In this document: positions 15,228 through 24,279 of the stretch, one piece after another | Layout of the letters: each line of letters starts with the position of its first letter | How positions within the stretch are numbered: position 1 is the first letter of the stretch | From: Acidobacteriota bacterium | GTDB taxonomy: Bacteria; Acidobacteriota; Thermoanaerobaculia; Thermoanaerobaculales; Sulfomarinibacteraceae | Direction of reading: 5' to 3' | NCBI GenBank assembly: GCA_024641545.1 | Contig: JAHECW010000040.1 | Span: 1,578-34,971 of the forward strand | DNA length: 33,394 nucleotides | Translations under genes and position numbers: made by a program | The notes under the pieces: model-generated | The model's input: the letters and a program-made list of their open reading frames with translations, nothing else | What the model was told of the DNA's origin: nothing | The model's database searches: none

Positions 15228-17585
15228 TCAGAAGCTGCGCGTGCCGCCTGACGAGGTCGAGGGCTTCGATCCCGAGGAGGACCCTGAGCTCGGGCGGCTC
15301 GCGCCTGAGGAAGATCCCGAGCTCGGGCGGCTCGCTCCCGATGACCGGGTTCCGGACGAACCGGAGGGTGACGGGGACGGCGCTCGTACCGACGACGATG
15401 ACGATCTCCCCGGTGACGGTGCGCCCCGAACAGAAGGAGCGCCCGTGTACGGGGATCCCGACCCCATGTACCGGCTCGGCCGCGTCGGCGAGGTGCGGGG
15501 GACGATGACCGGTCGCGACAATCCCGAAATCGGGCTTGAGCGACCACCGCCGAGACGAGGCGTAACCGGTTGTCGCACGAGGGGGGAGGACGAACTCCGA
15601 GTGCTCGGAAGCGAGGGTGTCGTCCGAGCTGTCGGAAGGGAGGACGAGTTTCGAGTGGTCGGGAGGCTCCGGCCGCCGGGCGGCAGCGTTCCCACGCTTG
15701 ATGACGACCGCCCGCCGTTGCGGCTGAACGAGCCGGCGCCGGGTTGGACGAGGGGGCGGGTGTTTCCGCCGGGATCTGCGCCGGCGCCGCCGCCGGCTGC
15801 GCTGACACCACCGCCGCCGCCGGGGCGGTAGAAGTTGCTCCCCGAGTCGTGCCGGCCGGCGGACCGCGAGGTCGCCGGCGTCGCGAACGGCGATTGGTTG
15901 CGAACGTTGAGATCCGCTCCGCCGCCGCCACCCGCATTCGACCGGGCCGGGGCGGTGGAATCGGAGTGCGTCGCCACCACCGACTGGGCCGAGCTCCTGC
16001 CGAGGGTCGTCAACGAGGTCGGCTGCACTAAGCGTGAGATGTCTTCACTTCGGAGACTGTTGTCGCGGGCCATCACCCGGGTGATGTCGCGGTCGGTCCG
16101 TTCGCCGACATCGGTGAAGGTGCGGGCGATTTCATCGGCCGTGCTCGCTCGAGCCGGCGAGCGGGTGGTCAACGGCCCGGTGACCACGACTCCCGTGGAG
16201 TCTCCCTGACCGGGCATGACCCGGCTGCCGGGTTGAACCACCCGGGAGAGATGCTCGCTGGCGAAATCATCCGCCGCCACGACATTCCAGCCGACCCGAT
16301 CCATCTCGGCCACCCGCACCCGACCGGTGAAGTCGGCGGCCGCCCGGCGGTCGGACGAGGCCCGGAGGTTGTCGCCGCCGCCGGGCGTGACGCGGCGCGA
16401 CCCGCCTCCCGCATCGGCTGCTGCTCGTTCGCGGGCGTCCGGCGTTTGGCGTCGGCCGGCATCACCGGGGGCCACACCACCCCGCGGCGGAATCACGTCG
16501 CCCCGCGGCGGTCGCGGCTGGCCGGCGATGGGCGGCGCCGGATGACCAGGATAGTAGCCTCCATCCCATCCCCAGCCCGGGTAGCGGCCCCAGCACCATG
16601 AGTTGTAATAACCCCACGGACACCAACTGACATACCCCGGCCACCAGCACCAGCTGACCCAGGCCGGGCTCCACACCGAACCCCAACCCCAGGTCCACCC
16701 GAAACCCACGGAGTAGGACCACGAGCCGTAGTGGTAGGGCAGCCAGCCCCAGGGCTCGTAGGACACCCAGGACCACCCGGTGGCGGTCCAGTACCAACGT
16801 CCCGCCGTGTACGGCTGCCAGTCCGGGCCCACCGCGGGTTGCCACGCCCAGCTCTGGTTGGCGTCGACATAGACCCAGGTGCCGTAGCTGTCGAGAATCC
16901 CGGCCTCGCGGCCGTAGCGGTCGTCGACGTACTGGGCGCTCTCGTTTTCATAGCTGAGCCGCCGCTGCTCGACCCAGCGCGCGAAATCGTCGCCCCAGGT
17001 GAGGTGGGGCTCGACACCGGTGACCTCGCCGCTGCGCACCTCGGCAGCCGTCGCCGGCTGGACCAACACGCCCCCGGCGGTGGTTGCGGCTTCCGCCAAC
17101 CCTTCCCAAACCTCGACCCGAAGACCCCCGGAACGGAGAACCTCGACCCGGTAGGTGCCCGGCTGGTTGAGATAGGCGGTGGCGCCCGAGCTGTCGATGC
17201 GCAGGGGCTCTCCGCTCAGCACGTGTTCGGGGACCTGGACCATGATCGAGCCGTCGACGAGATAGAGAACGGTTCGGTCGCCGCCGAGGTCCCGGCTGAA
17301 GGCGACCGCATCGAAGCTCACGGTCGTGTACTGATCGAGCCACATGATGTTGCCGTCGGCAAGGATGACTTCCATCCGCGCCTCGCGTGCGGTATCGACA
17401 CGGTCACCGACAACCAGCGGCATGTTGATGGCCGCTTCGATGGCCTCGTCGTCGGTGGCGGGCTGGATGGTGGCGTAGCGCTCGAGGTAGGAAATGTAGC
17501 TCAGCGAGGTCAGATCGTCCTCCTCAGAGGCCATGAGAGGGGCCGCCATCACGAGGATCATTGCTGCCGTCGCTAGGGTCTTCAT
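15228..17585 (-). CDS. Exported FecR-like/DUF6600 protein, Trp-rich with low-complexity C-terminus
   Basis: A 785-residue exported protein. The start is placed at the ATG at 17583-17585, which follows GGGAGG by 6 nt and opens a signal peptide (MKTLATAAMILVMAAPLMAS); the frame extends 15 codons upstream without support. Residues about 50-170 resemble the FecR-like beta domain (NMPLVVGDRVDTAREARMEV, then LDQYTTVSF and LVDGSIMVQVP). Residues about 232-345 are a striking Trp/Tyr/Gly-rich stretch (GTWVYVDANQSWAWQP, PDWQPYTAGRWYW, SYEPWGWLPYHYGSW), matching what is known as DUF6600. The last 400 residues are Pro/Arg/Ser/Gly-rich and likely disordered, ending in two tandem 11-residue Ser-rich repeats. 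Function is unknown; an envelope structural or surface role is plausible. It lies 50 bp downstream of a thioredoxin-like lipoprotein gene, probably as one operon. Confidence 0.82.
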   Translation of the reverse strand: MKTLATAAMILVMAAPLMASEEDDLTSLSYISYLERYATIQPATDDEAIEAAINMPLVVGDRVDTAREARMEVILADGNIMWLDQYTTVSFDAVAFSRDLGGDRTVLYLVDGSIMVQVPEHVLSGEPLRIDSSGATAYLNQPGTYRVEVLRSGGLRVEVWEGLAEAATTAGGVLVQPATAAEVRSGEVTGVEPHLTWGDDFARWVEQRRLSYENESAQYVDDRYGREAGILDSYGTWVYVDANQSWAWQPAVGPDWQPYTAGRWYWTATGWSWVSYEPWGWLPYHYGSWSYSVGFGWTWGWGSVWSPAWVSWCWWPGYVSWCPWGYYNSWCWGRYPGWGWDGGYYPGHPAPPIAGQPRPPRGDVIPPRGGVAPGDAGRRQTPDARERAAADAGGGSRRVTPGGGDNLRASSDRRAAADFTGRVRVAEMDRVGWNVVAADDFASEHLSRVVQPGSRVMPGQGDSTGVVVTGPLTTRSPARASTADEIARTFTDVGERTDRDITRVMARDNSLRSEDISRLVQPTSLTTLGRSSAQSVVATHSDSTAPARSNAGGGGGADLNVRNQSPFATPATSRSAGRHDSGSNFYRPGGGGGVSAAGGGAGADPGGNTRPLVQPGAGSFSRNGGRSSSSVGTLPPGGRSLPTTRNSSSLPTARTTPSLPSTRSSSSPLVRQPVTPRLGGGRSSPISGLSRPVIVPRTSPTRPSRYMGSGSPYTGAPSVRGAPSPGRSSSSSVRAPSPSPSGSSGTRSSGASRPSSGSSSGASRPSSGSSSGSKPSTSSGGTRSF
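15286..15335. repeat. In-frame 33-bp tandem repeat
   Basis: GAGCTCGGGCGGCTCGC occurs at 15286-15302 and again at 15319-15335, a 33-bp period encoding an 11-residue Ser/Gly/Pro unit (RPSSGSSSGAS) near the C-terminus of the DUF6600 protein. Its copy number could vary by slippage without frameshift. Confidence 0.7.
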
Positions 17586-17635
17586 ATCGAACCTCCCTGT
17601 CGGACGGGGAGATTGCAACCGTCGTGCCAACCGAT

Positions 17636-18118
17636 TCAGCCCTGCGTCAGAATTCCCCTCATCGCCTCGACAAACTGACCCGGTGGGAGATAGCCGTTGA
17701 TCCGGCCCCGCTCGACGCCGTCAGGCGAGAAGACCAGCACCGTCGGCAGACTCTCGACCCCGTGTTCGTCTGAGAGCTCGCGTCCCGCGTTGTCGACATC
17801 CAGGGTCAACGGCACCAGCGAGTCGGCGATCAGCGACCTGACCGTGTTGTCCCGGTAGGTGGTGGACTCGAGTTTCTTGCACCAGACACACCACTCGGCT
17901 TCAAAGCTGACCAGGACCGGCTTGCCTTCGGTCTTGGCGCGGGTGAACGCGGAGTCCCAGCTCTTCTCCCAATTCAAATCGGCGGTGTGGGACGACACCG
18001 GCTCGAAGGAGGCGGTCGCCGGCACCTCGTCGACCCCTCCGGCGCCGCAGGCCGTCAACGATCCCATCACCGTGAGCGCGACGATGACCACACAAGTTTT
18101 CGGTCCGCAGGTTCTCAT
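17636..18118 (-). CDS. Thioredoxin-like lipoprotein
   Basis: A 160-residue predicted lipoprotein. The ATG at 18116-18118 is chosen because GGAGG precedes it and the signal sequence begins there, ending in the lipobox LTAC (C24); the frame stays open 50 codons upstream but without signal. The rest is a thioredoxin fold of the DUF255/thioredoxin_7 type: strand VLVSFEAEWC, active-site C77-V-W-C80, DVDNAGRELSDEHGVESLPTVLVFSPDG with the cis-Pro region, and a final helix FVEAMRGIL. It should act as a periplasm-facing disulfide reductase or oxidase. WCxxC followed by KKLE resembles proteins such as the DsbD C-terminal domain. The DUF6600 gene follows after 50 bp; that protein has few cysteines outside its Trp-rich part, so a substrate link is only possible. 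Confidence 0.86.
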   Translation of the reverse strand: MRTCGPKTCVVIVALTVMGSLTACGAGGVDEVPATASFEPVSSHTADLNWEKSWDSAFTRAKTEGKPVLVSFEAEWCVWCKKLESTTYRDNTVRSLIADSLVPLTLDVDNAGRELSDEHGVESLPTVLVFSPDGVERGRINGYLPPGQFVEAMRGILTQG

Positions 18119-18246
18119 GACGCCTCCAACCGGCGGCGGGGATTGTATCACCGCCTGGCTATACAGTATGAACATCACCGCTCGTTGGTAACATCGGGTG
18201 TCCCACTCTTCTTGCGAACAGTCCCCTGCAGTGACATCATCCGCCC

Positions 18247-19476
18247 ATGTCGAGTCAGACGCTCTCACTGTTCCGCCGAATTGAAAGCGCCCTCGAGACC
18301 ATCGCTCTGGCCTCGACCCCGCTCGAGATCATCCACGACACCGCGGAGTTCCTGGCGGCGCACTTCGCCGAGGACCTCGGGATCACGGGCGGACGGATCT
18401 ATGTCCACGCGGATGGCAGCTACGAGCTGGTCAAGGGCTTCGGCGAGGCGATCAACGCCCCGATCGGGCGGCGAATCTGGAAGACCTATCCGCCCTTCGA
18501 GAAGATGTTGGACACGGGCATCGTCGTGATGAGTCGCGACGATGAACGCCTCGACCCGCATCTCGAGCACGAACTCGGTACGCGCAGGTGGTTTGCCGCC
18601 ATCGCCGTCTCGGACGGCCAGTACGTCCTCTCCTTCGACGTCGATACACCCAGCGAAGACCACGAAAAGCTCCACCGGACCCTCAACATCATCCGTCTCG
18701 CCGTCAACCAGAAGCTGCGCGAGGACCGGATGATCACCATCATGGAGGACGCCCGGCAGATCCAGAACTCGATCCTGCCGCGCCACCTCCCCAAACCGGG
18801 GGACTTCGAGATCGCCGCCCGCAGCGTCGCCGCCGAGATCGTCGGCGGCGACTTCTACGATGTCATCGTTCTCGACGACGACATCTTCAATGTCGTCATC
18901 GCCGACGCCACCGGCCACGGCTTGCCCGCCGCGCTCCAGGTTCGCGACGTCTTCACCGGTCTCCGCATGGCGTTGTCGCGCGAGTTCAAGCTCACACGAA
19001 CCCTGGAGAGACTCAACAACATCATCCACCGCAGCCGCCTCGCCACCAAGTTCGTCTCCCTGGTCTTAGTCGAGCTCAACCTCACCGGCACCGTGATCTA
19101 CTGCAACGCGGGACACCCGCGGCCGATCCTCATCCGCGACGACGGGTCGCTGGTCCGGCTCGACGTCGGCGGACCGCTCCTCGGACCGGTCCCCGATGCG
19201 GTCTACTCCATCGGGATCCAGTCCATGGAACCGGGCGACTCGCTGATCCTCTTCACCGACGGCGTCACCGAGGCGAGCGAGGACGGGGAAGAGGAGTACG
19301 GCATCGATCGCCTGATCCACATCGCCCGCACCAGCCGCCATCTCGACCCACCGGCCATGGTCGACCGCATCTTCACCGATGTCGCCGAGTTCTCCCAGCG
19401 CACCCCGCCCGAAGACGACCAGACCGTCGTGGTCGTCAAACGAATGCTCCCGGAACCCGAAGAGGCCCTTGCATGA
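18247..19476 (+). CDS. RsbU/SpoIIE-type PP2C serine phosphatase with N-terminal GAF-like sensor
   Basis: A 409-residue protein. Residues about 5-155 look like a GAF-type sensor domain, though weakly conserved. A helical linker (KLREDRMITIMEDARQIQNSILP) with the typical 'A..IQ..lLP' entry leads into the SpoIIE/PPM phosphatase domain. Metal-binding landmarks are intact: GGDFYDV (200-206), IADATGHGLPAAL (218-230), CNAGHPRPIL, LILFTDGVTEA and DDQTVVVV, so it should be active. Members dephosphorylate anti-sigma-factor antagonists in partner-switching pathways; no STAS or anti-sigma gene is adjacent, so its target is unknown. No membrane segment. The start has no Shine-Dalgarno; TGA-CATCAT ends 6 nt before it, resembling the leaderless -10 arrangement seen elsewhere here. 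The stop codon overlaps the next start (ATGA). Confidence 0.9.
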   Translation: MSSQTLSLFRRIESALETIALASTPLEIIHDTAEFLAAHFAEDLGITGGRIYVHADGSYELVKGFGEAINAPIGRRIWKTYPPFEKMLDTGIVVMSRDDERLDPHLEHELGTRRWFAAIAVSDGQYVLSFDVDTPSEDHEKLHRTLNIIRLAVNQKLREDRMITIMEDARQIQNSILPRHLPKPGDFEIAARSVAAEIVGGDFYDVIVLDDDIFNVVIADATGHGLPAALQVRDVFTGLRMALSREFKLTRTLERLNNIIHRSRLATKFVSLVLVELNLTGTVIYCNAGHPRPILIRDDGSLVRLDVGGPLLGPVPDAVYSIGIQSMEPGDSLILFTDGVTEASEDGEEEYGIDRLIHIARTSRHLDPPAMVDRIFTDVAEFSQRTPPEDDQTVVVVKRMLPEPEEALA

Positions 19477-20177
19477 TCGACTTCACCCCACACTCGTTTT
19501 TCGATCTCGCCGACTTCGCCCATCGCGATCTGTTTGCCGAAGACGAGGCGGTGTGGACCGCCCTGGGCCGGCGCCTCGCCGCCTATCTCGAGGCATGGAC
19601 CCAATGGGGCATCGCCTGCGACCTGCCGGCGGGAGTCCACCTGCTCGGCGAGAGGATCTCCATGGCGGCCGACTGCACGGTGGAGCCGGGCGCGGTCATC
19701 GTCGGACCGGCGATCATCGGCAGCGGCGTGTCGATCCGAACCGGCGCCTATGTCCGCCAGAACGTGATCCTCGGGGCCGGGTCGCTGGTGGGCGCCCACT
19801 CGGAGGTCAAGGGATCGGTGCTGCTGCCCGGCGCCAAAGCGCCCCATCAGGCCTATGTCGGCGACTCGATCCTCGGCCGCAACGTCAATCTCGGCGCCGG
19901 CACCATCTGCTCCAACGTCAAGAACATCGGCAGCGAGGTCACGTTCCGGGCCGGCGGCGAAATCGTCAAGACGGGTCTGAGGAAGTTCGGCGCGGTGCTC
20001 GGGGACGAGTGCAAGACCGGGTGCAACACCGTGTTGAACCCCGGGGTGGTCATGGGTCCGGGTTCGGTGACCTACACCAACGCGAGCCTCCGCGGCGGCT
20101 ACTATCCGGCAGGCACGCTGGTGAAGGTGCGGCAGGAGCAGCGGCTGGTAGAGATGGATCGTCTGCGACGCGAGTAA
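19473..20177 (+). CDS. Left-handed beta-helix (hexapeptide) protein, GlmU acetyltransferase-like
   Basis: A 234-residue protein. Residues about 1-55 are helical and not recognised. From about 60 onward it has hexapeptide turns of a left-handed beta-helix (VEPGAVIVGPAIIGSGVSIRTGAYVRQNVILGAGSLVG). The NLGAGTICSNVKN segment and VLGDECKTGCNTVLNPGVVMGPGS resemble the acetyltransferase half of GlmU (NIGAGTITCNYDG, IGSNTxLVAPV). It lacks the nucleotidyltransferase domain. It may transfer an acyl group to a sugar phosphate or nucleotide sugar, or act only as a regulatory homologue; catalytic residues cannot be fixed by eye. It starts inside the stop of the phosphatase gene (ATGA overlap), so the two are translationally coupled. 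Only 37 bp separate its end from the convergent PBP gene. Confidence 0.82.
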   Translation: MIDFTPHSFFDLADFAHRDLFAEDEAVWTALGRRLAAYLEAWTQWGIACDLPAGVHLLGERISMAADCTVEPGAVIVGPAIIGSGVSIRTGAYVRQNVILGAGSLVGAHSEVKGSVLLPGAKAPHQAYVGDSILGRNVNLGAGTICSNVKNIGSEVTFRAGGEIVKTGLRKFGAVLGDECKTGCNTVLNPGVVMGPGSVTYTNASLRGGYYPAGTLVKVRQEQRLVEMDRLRRE

Positions 20178-20214
20178 CGGCGGCTGCGGAGCCTGTTTTC
20201 ACGCGGTTCCGGCC

Positions 20215-22704
20215 CTACCGCTCTCCCTCTCCTTGGCCGACGCCTGCCGCTTCTTCGGCGGCGATGGCCGCCCCTTCCGCCTCGGTCGGTGTCGGCTTCA
20301 GTCGGTCATCGGCGGCGGAAATGGCCATGGAGTCGGGCATGGGCTCGCCCGGTTTGGGCTCGTAGAACGGAAGCTGGAACGGCCACGGCAGCTCGCGCAG
20401 GGAAATCTCCTGCTCCTTGCACGGCTCTGTCGGCTCGGTGCCGTCGAGAAACGCCTCGAGCACCACCGTCGTCATTTGGCTGCACGGCGGCACCGCCCGC
20501 TCGCCGGTTTCGGCATCGACCGGTGTGAAGACCACGCCCGCCGGCACCGAGAAGTCCTCCGCCCGGGTCGCCTCGTCGAGGGACTCGAGATAGCCCTTCA
20601 TGAACTCGTTCCAGATCGGCTGCGCCGCCTTGGCGCCGGTCATCTTCCTGCCGATGGGTGCCTTGCGGTCGCGGCCGACCCAGACCCCCACCGTGAGCCG
20701 GGGCGAGAACCCGACGAACCACGCATCGGAGTAGTCATCGGTGGTACCGGTCTTGCCGGCGAGATTGGCGTCGAGAAAACGAGCCGAGTTCCCGGTTCCG
20801 CGCTCGATCACCCCGCGCAGAACGTGCAGCGCGAGATAGGTGACCGGCGCCGACATGATGGGTTCGAGCCGCGGATAGAACCGCTCCAGGGGGCGGCTGT
20901 CGCGGTCGTTGACCTCGGAGATGAAATAGGGCTCGGGCAGCTCGCCGAGGTTGGCGATGGCGGAGTACGCTCGAACCAGATCGATGAGCCTGACCCCGAG
21001 GGAACCCAGGGCGAGCGAAGGATAGGGGTGGAGATCGGTGGAGATCCCGAATCGACGCGCCGTCGCCACCACCTGTTCGGAACCGACCAGTTGTTGGAGC
21101 TTGACCGCCGTCGCGTTGTAACTGAGCTCCAGGGCTTTGCGCAGAGTCGTGATGCCGTAGTAGATGTTGTAGTAGTTCTTCGGACAATAGGTCAGTTCAC
21201 CCGTCCCGTCCGGGAGCAGAAAAGGTCCGTCGAACAGGGTGTCCGCCGGCGAGTAGCCCTGTTGAAAGGCGGTGAGATAGACAAAGGGCTTGAAGGCCGA
21301 TCCGCACTGGAGGCTCGACTGCACCGCCCGGTTGAACTCCGAGCGCTCGAAGTCGAAACCGCCGACCATGGCGAGGATGGCGCCGGTCTGGTTGTCCATG
21401 GCGATGAGGGCGCCCTCGACCTCGGGCTCCAGGAGCAGGGCGACGGGAATCACCGCCTCGGCCTCCCCGGGAAGTTCCTCGGGCAGACGGACCAGAATCA
21501 GATCGCCGACATCGAGCAGTCGATTCATCGACACGGCGCCGGTCCACTTGACGGCCTCCATGTCGAGCCGCGCGCGATGGTCGCCGATCCTCAGCGCCGC
21601 TTCTCGCCGATCGACCTCGACGACCACTGCGTGGACCATGGCGCCCGGCGCAAGCTCGAGCTGGCGCCATGACCGGTGTTGGTATTCCGCCAGATCTTCG
21701 ACGCCTTCGGTCTCGAGGACGTTCGGCGGCGGCCGCCAGCCGAGGTAGATCATCTCGAGCTTGACCAGCCACTCGCGAACGGAGCGCTCGGCCAGCTCCT
21801 GAAGAAACGGGTCCATCGTGAGGTGGACCTGAAGACCCTCTTTGTACAGGGTATTGGTGCCGTAGCGCCGTTCGATCTCCTTGCGCGCCTCCTCGAGGAA
21901 GTACGCCCCCGATGCCACGCGGTCGCGATGGAGCGCGACTTCGAGCGGCTGGGCGACCGCCTCGGCGTGCTGTTCGGCATCGATGAACCCCTGCTCGAGC
22001 ATCCGGTCGAGCACCTTGTTGCGCCGGGCGAGGGCGTTCTCGGGTCGTTTGATGGGGTTGTAGAGATTGTTGGCGCTGGGAATCATCCCGGCGAGCAGCG
22101 CCGCCTCGGCCAGCGAGATCTCCACCGCCGGCTTGTTGAAGTAGAGCTGCGATGCGGCCTCGACGCCATACGCCCCGTGACCGAAGAAGACCTGGTTGGC
22201 GTACATCGTCAGAATCTGGTCTTTTGAGAAACGCTTTTCGATATCGATCGCGAGCAGCGCCTCTTTCGCCTTGCGGCCGATGGTCCGCTCGCGTTCGAGA
22301 AAGAGGTTGAGGGCGAGCTGCTGGGTCAGGGTCGAGGCCCCGCCGCGCGAGCCGAACTTGCGGTCACGCAGGCTGTACCAGACGGCTCGCATCACCGCCT
22401 GGGGATCGACCCCCCCGTGTTCGTAGAAGTCGGCATCCTCGATGGCGACGATGGCCTTCTTCAAGTGGTCGGGGATGTCCTCCGGCTCGAGTTCGACCCG
22501 TTGCTCGACGGCCCACGAAGCGACCTCGCTGCCATCCTCGGCATAGACATGGGTCGCGGTGGCGGGTCGGAAATTCTCCATGGCGTCGACCAGGGGAACG
22601 TGGAGGAACTGGGCCACGACCCAGCCCGCCAGGGCCCCTGCGAGGACGCCGGCAACGATGCCGATCGAGACGAACTTGAGCAGCCGGAGAAGCTTCTCGC
22701 GCAT
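20215..22704 (-). CDS. Class A penicillin-binding protein (PBP1A-type, bifunctional)
   Basis: An 829-residue peptidoglycan synthase. An N-terminal membrane anchor (about 10-32) is followed by the GT51 glycosyltransferase domain: E89 in AIEDADFYEHGGVD and the GGASTLTQQLALNLF motif. The transpeptidase domain has S469-A-F-K472 (SxxK), S528-Y-N530 (SxN) and K651-T-G-T654. Both activities should be intact: polymerising lipid II and cross-linking stem peptides in the periplasm. About 130 residues between the two domains form an OB-like insertion. The tail after KTGT is long and ends in a Glu/Ala-rich stretch. The ATG at 22702-22704 is preferred over a TTG ten codons upstream, as it starts the basic-hydrophobic anchor and follows a TGC-TACCCT -10-like element by 6 nt. 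Convergent with the acyltransferase-like gene, close to the metalloprotease gene. Confidence 0.94.
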   Translation of the reverse strand: MREKLLRLLKFVSIGIVAGVLAGALAGWVVAQFLHVPLVDAMENFRPATATHVYAEDGSEVASWAVEQRVELEPEDIPDHLKKAIVAIEDADFYEHGGVDPQAVMRAVWYSLRDRKFGSRGGASTLTQQLALNLFLERERTIGRKAKEALLAIDIEKRFSKDQILTMYANQVFFGHGAYGVEAASQLYFNKPAVEISLAEAALLAGMIPSANNLYNPIKRPENALARRNKVLDRMLEQGFIDAEQHAEAVAQPLEVALHRDRVASGAYFLEEARKEIERRYGTNTLYKEGLQVHLTMDPFLQELAERSVREWLVKLEMIYLGWRPPPNVLETEGVEDLAEYQHRSWRQLELAPGAMVHAVVVEVDRREAALRIGDHRARLDMEAVKWTGAVSMNRLLDVGDLILVRLPEELPGEAEAVIPVALLLEPEVEGALIAMDNQTGAILAMVGGFDFERSEFNRAVQSSLQCGSAFKPFVYLTAFQQGYSPADTLFDGPFLLPDGTGELTYCPKNYYNIYYGITTLRKALELSYNATAVKLQQLVGSEQVVATARRFGISTDLHPYPSLALGSLGVRLIDLVRAYSAIANLGELPEPYFISEVNDRDSRPLERFYPRLEPIMSAPVTYLALHVLRGVIERGTGNSARFLDANLAGKTGTTDDYSDAWFVGFSPRLTVGVWVGRDRKAPIGRKMTGAKAAQPIWNEFMKGYLESLDEATRAEDFSVPAGVVFTPVDAETGERAVPPCSQMTTVVLEAFLDGTEPTEPCKEQEISLRELPWPFQLPFYEPKPGEPMPDSMAISAADDRLKPTPTEAEGAAIAAEEAAGVGQGEGER

Positions 22705-22710
22705 GCCGAC

Positions 22711-22718
22711 AGGGTAGC
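22711..22718 (-). promoter_or_regulatory. Putative extended -10 of the PBP gene
   Basis: On the minus strand, TGC-TACCCT precedes GTCGGC and then the ATG, so the hexamer ends 6 nt from the start codon. The 19 bases from 22702 to 22720 match the start region of the NtrC-type gene (26986-27004) at 18 positions. No clear -35 is seen, as expected for an extended -10. Inferred from sequence only. Confidence 0.45.
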
Positions 22719-22774
22719 AGAGGAGATGCGGCAATGGTGTGGCCGGGCGATGACCGGTGCGTGGCTTCGCCCGA

Positions 22775-24196
22775 TCAGTTCACGACCGAACTCCAGGCGT
22801 CCGAGGTCCCGTCTTCGAATCCATCCTCGAAGACGCCGCCCCAGTCACCGTACCCGACCTTGACGGTGTAGCCCTCGGTGGTGACGGACTCGACGCAGAT
22901 GAGAATCTCGTTGGCGACGTCCTCGAAACACTCGCCCGGCAGCCACATGGCGCCGGCATCGGCGCCGTTGGCCGGATCGTCCGCATCCACCAGCCACGCC
23001 GGCTCCTGTCGTCCGAAGTCGACCTCGTGGAGGATCACCGCAAAACCGGGAAGACTGCCGTCGTATCCGAATCGATCGCGGACCTCGATGGTGTAGAAAC
23101 GCGATGACCCGGGTATCTGCACCTTGGCCATGTGAAGGCCGGTCGGGTCCGCCAGCGTCAGATGGTCGATATCGAACCGGTAGAGCCCGGCGGACGAGAC
23201 CGCGGCCTTTCGTCCGGCCGGGATCCAGCCGAGGGAGTCCTTGTGGTAGGAAATCGTGTGCTTGCCGACGGTGCCGTAGGTGGAGTGGTGCTCGGCATAG
23301 CCCCAGGAGTCGCTCATCACATCCCACGGGTTGTCATAGGGGTTGCCGTCGTCGTCCGCGTTGTTGGAGTGCGGCAGACCGAAGGCGTGGCCCATCTCGT
23401 GGCCGATCACGGCGACGTTCCGCCAGCCCCACGGCGGCTCCCAGGTCACCCCGCCCCACCCGCCCCAGGCATAGGGGCCGAAGGTCTCGTTGAACATCAG
23501 GTTGATGCCCACGAAATTGCTGAGGTTGACGGCGCCCGAGGCGGCGCCGGTGCAGTCGTTGTAGAGCGCGCTCAGCATGGCGCTGTAGTTGCTTCCGCTG
23601 ATGAGATCGGTGTAGTACGAACGGATGTGGGGCATGGTGAACCAACCCGCGGCCGTCGACCCGACGACGTTGACCATGCCGTACGACTGCCGACGCCAGT
23701 AGTGATCCAACCCCGGCCAGGCGTTGGCGTACATGTTCTGGAAGTAGCTCAGACCCTCCGGCGGCAGCCCGATGTCGGGAAACCTGCACATGAGCGAAAC
23801 ATAGGGGTACGACCCGGAGGCGACATCGGGACCTGGGGATTCCCCCGCCAGCACCTCGAGGGCCAACGGACGAAAGGGAGAGAAATCAACACCCCCGTCA
23901 TCGGTCGGAAGCTGGACCCGGACCCGCCTTCCATTGACCGACATGGGGCCGCCAACCGCCGACAAGAGCTCTGAATCGAGCTCGAGACTGACCATCGAGC
24001 CGTCCGCACGACGAAGGCTCGCAGCCGTGGCCGTCGATTCGACTCCACCCGGGCTCGGGTTTCCCCAGGCAATCAGGAGGGCGCCCTCGACCCACTCGGC
24101 GCCGTTCGCCGAATCACCCGCGGATGCGGGGAGGAGCGCGATTCCGAGGGCAAGAACGGACACGGCAGCCGACAGCTTCCAGCGTTGAACAGGCAT
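22775..24196 (-). CDS. Exported zinc metalloprotease (M6-like metzincin) with C-terminal DGFE tail
   Basis: A 473-residue exported protease. The ATG at 24194-24196 is chosen because AAGGAG precedes it at good distance and the signal peptide starts there (MPVQRWKLSAAVSVLALG, cleavage near the ASAG). The zinc site is HEMGHAFGLPH (H266, E267, H270, H276), the metzincin HExxHxxGxxH, with a Met-turn at WDVMSD (M294). Spacing and the WDVMS turn suggest the immune-inhibitor-A/M6-like group. About 130 residues before the site (LSYFQNMYANAWPGLDHYWRRQSYGM) fit that family too. The protein ends in FEDGFEDGTSDAWSSVVN, a tail shared with the CAP protein at 27127. It is probably secreted and degrades extracellular protein. 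Divergent from folK. Confidence 0.87.
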   Translation of the reverse strand: MPVQRWKLSAAVSVLALGIALLPASAGDSANGAEWVEGALLIAWGNPSPGGVESTATAASLRRADGSMVSLELDSELLSAVGGPMSVNGRRVRVQLPTDDGGVDFSPFRPLALEVLAGESPGPDVASGSYPYVSLMCRFPDIGLPPEGLSYFQNMYANAWPGLDHYWRRQSYGMVNVVGSTAAGWFTMPHIRSYYTDLISGSNYSAMLSALYNDCTGAASGAVNLSNFVGINLMFNETFGPYAWGGWGGVTWEPPWGWRNVAVIGHEMGHAFGLPHSNNADDDGNPYDNPWDVMSDSWGYAEHHSTYGTVGKHTISYHKDSLGWIPAGRKAAVSSAGLYRFDIDHLTLADPTGLHMAKVQIPGSSRFYTIEVRDRFGYDGSLPGFAVILHEVDFGRQEPAWLVDADDPANGADAGAMWLPGECFEDVANEILICVESVTTEGYTVKVGYGDWGGVFEDGFEDGTSDAWSSVVN

Positions 24197-24279
24197 CGCA
24201 CGCTCCTTGTACAGTCTGCCCCCCATTCAAGGCTAAATCCGATCGATCTGCGGGTTGGTGATCTGTATCATGCTCAATC

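Noticed and set aside
15286-15335. Possible CRISPR-like direct repeat
   Set aside because: Two in-frame copies with a 33-bp period inside a Ser-rich coding region, no spacers.
22775-22850. PEP-CTERM or LPXTG sorting signal at the metalloprotease C-terminus
   Set aside because: There is no transmembrane helix, basic tail or sortase motif.
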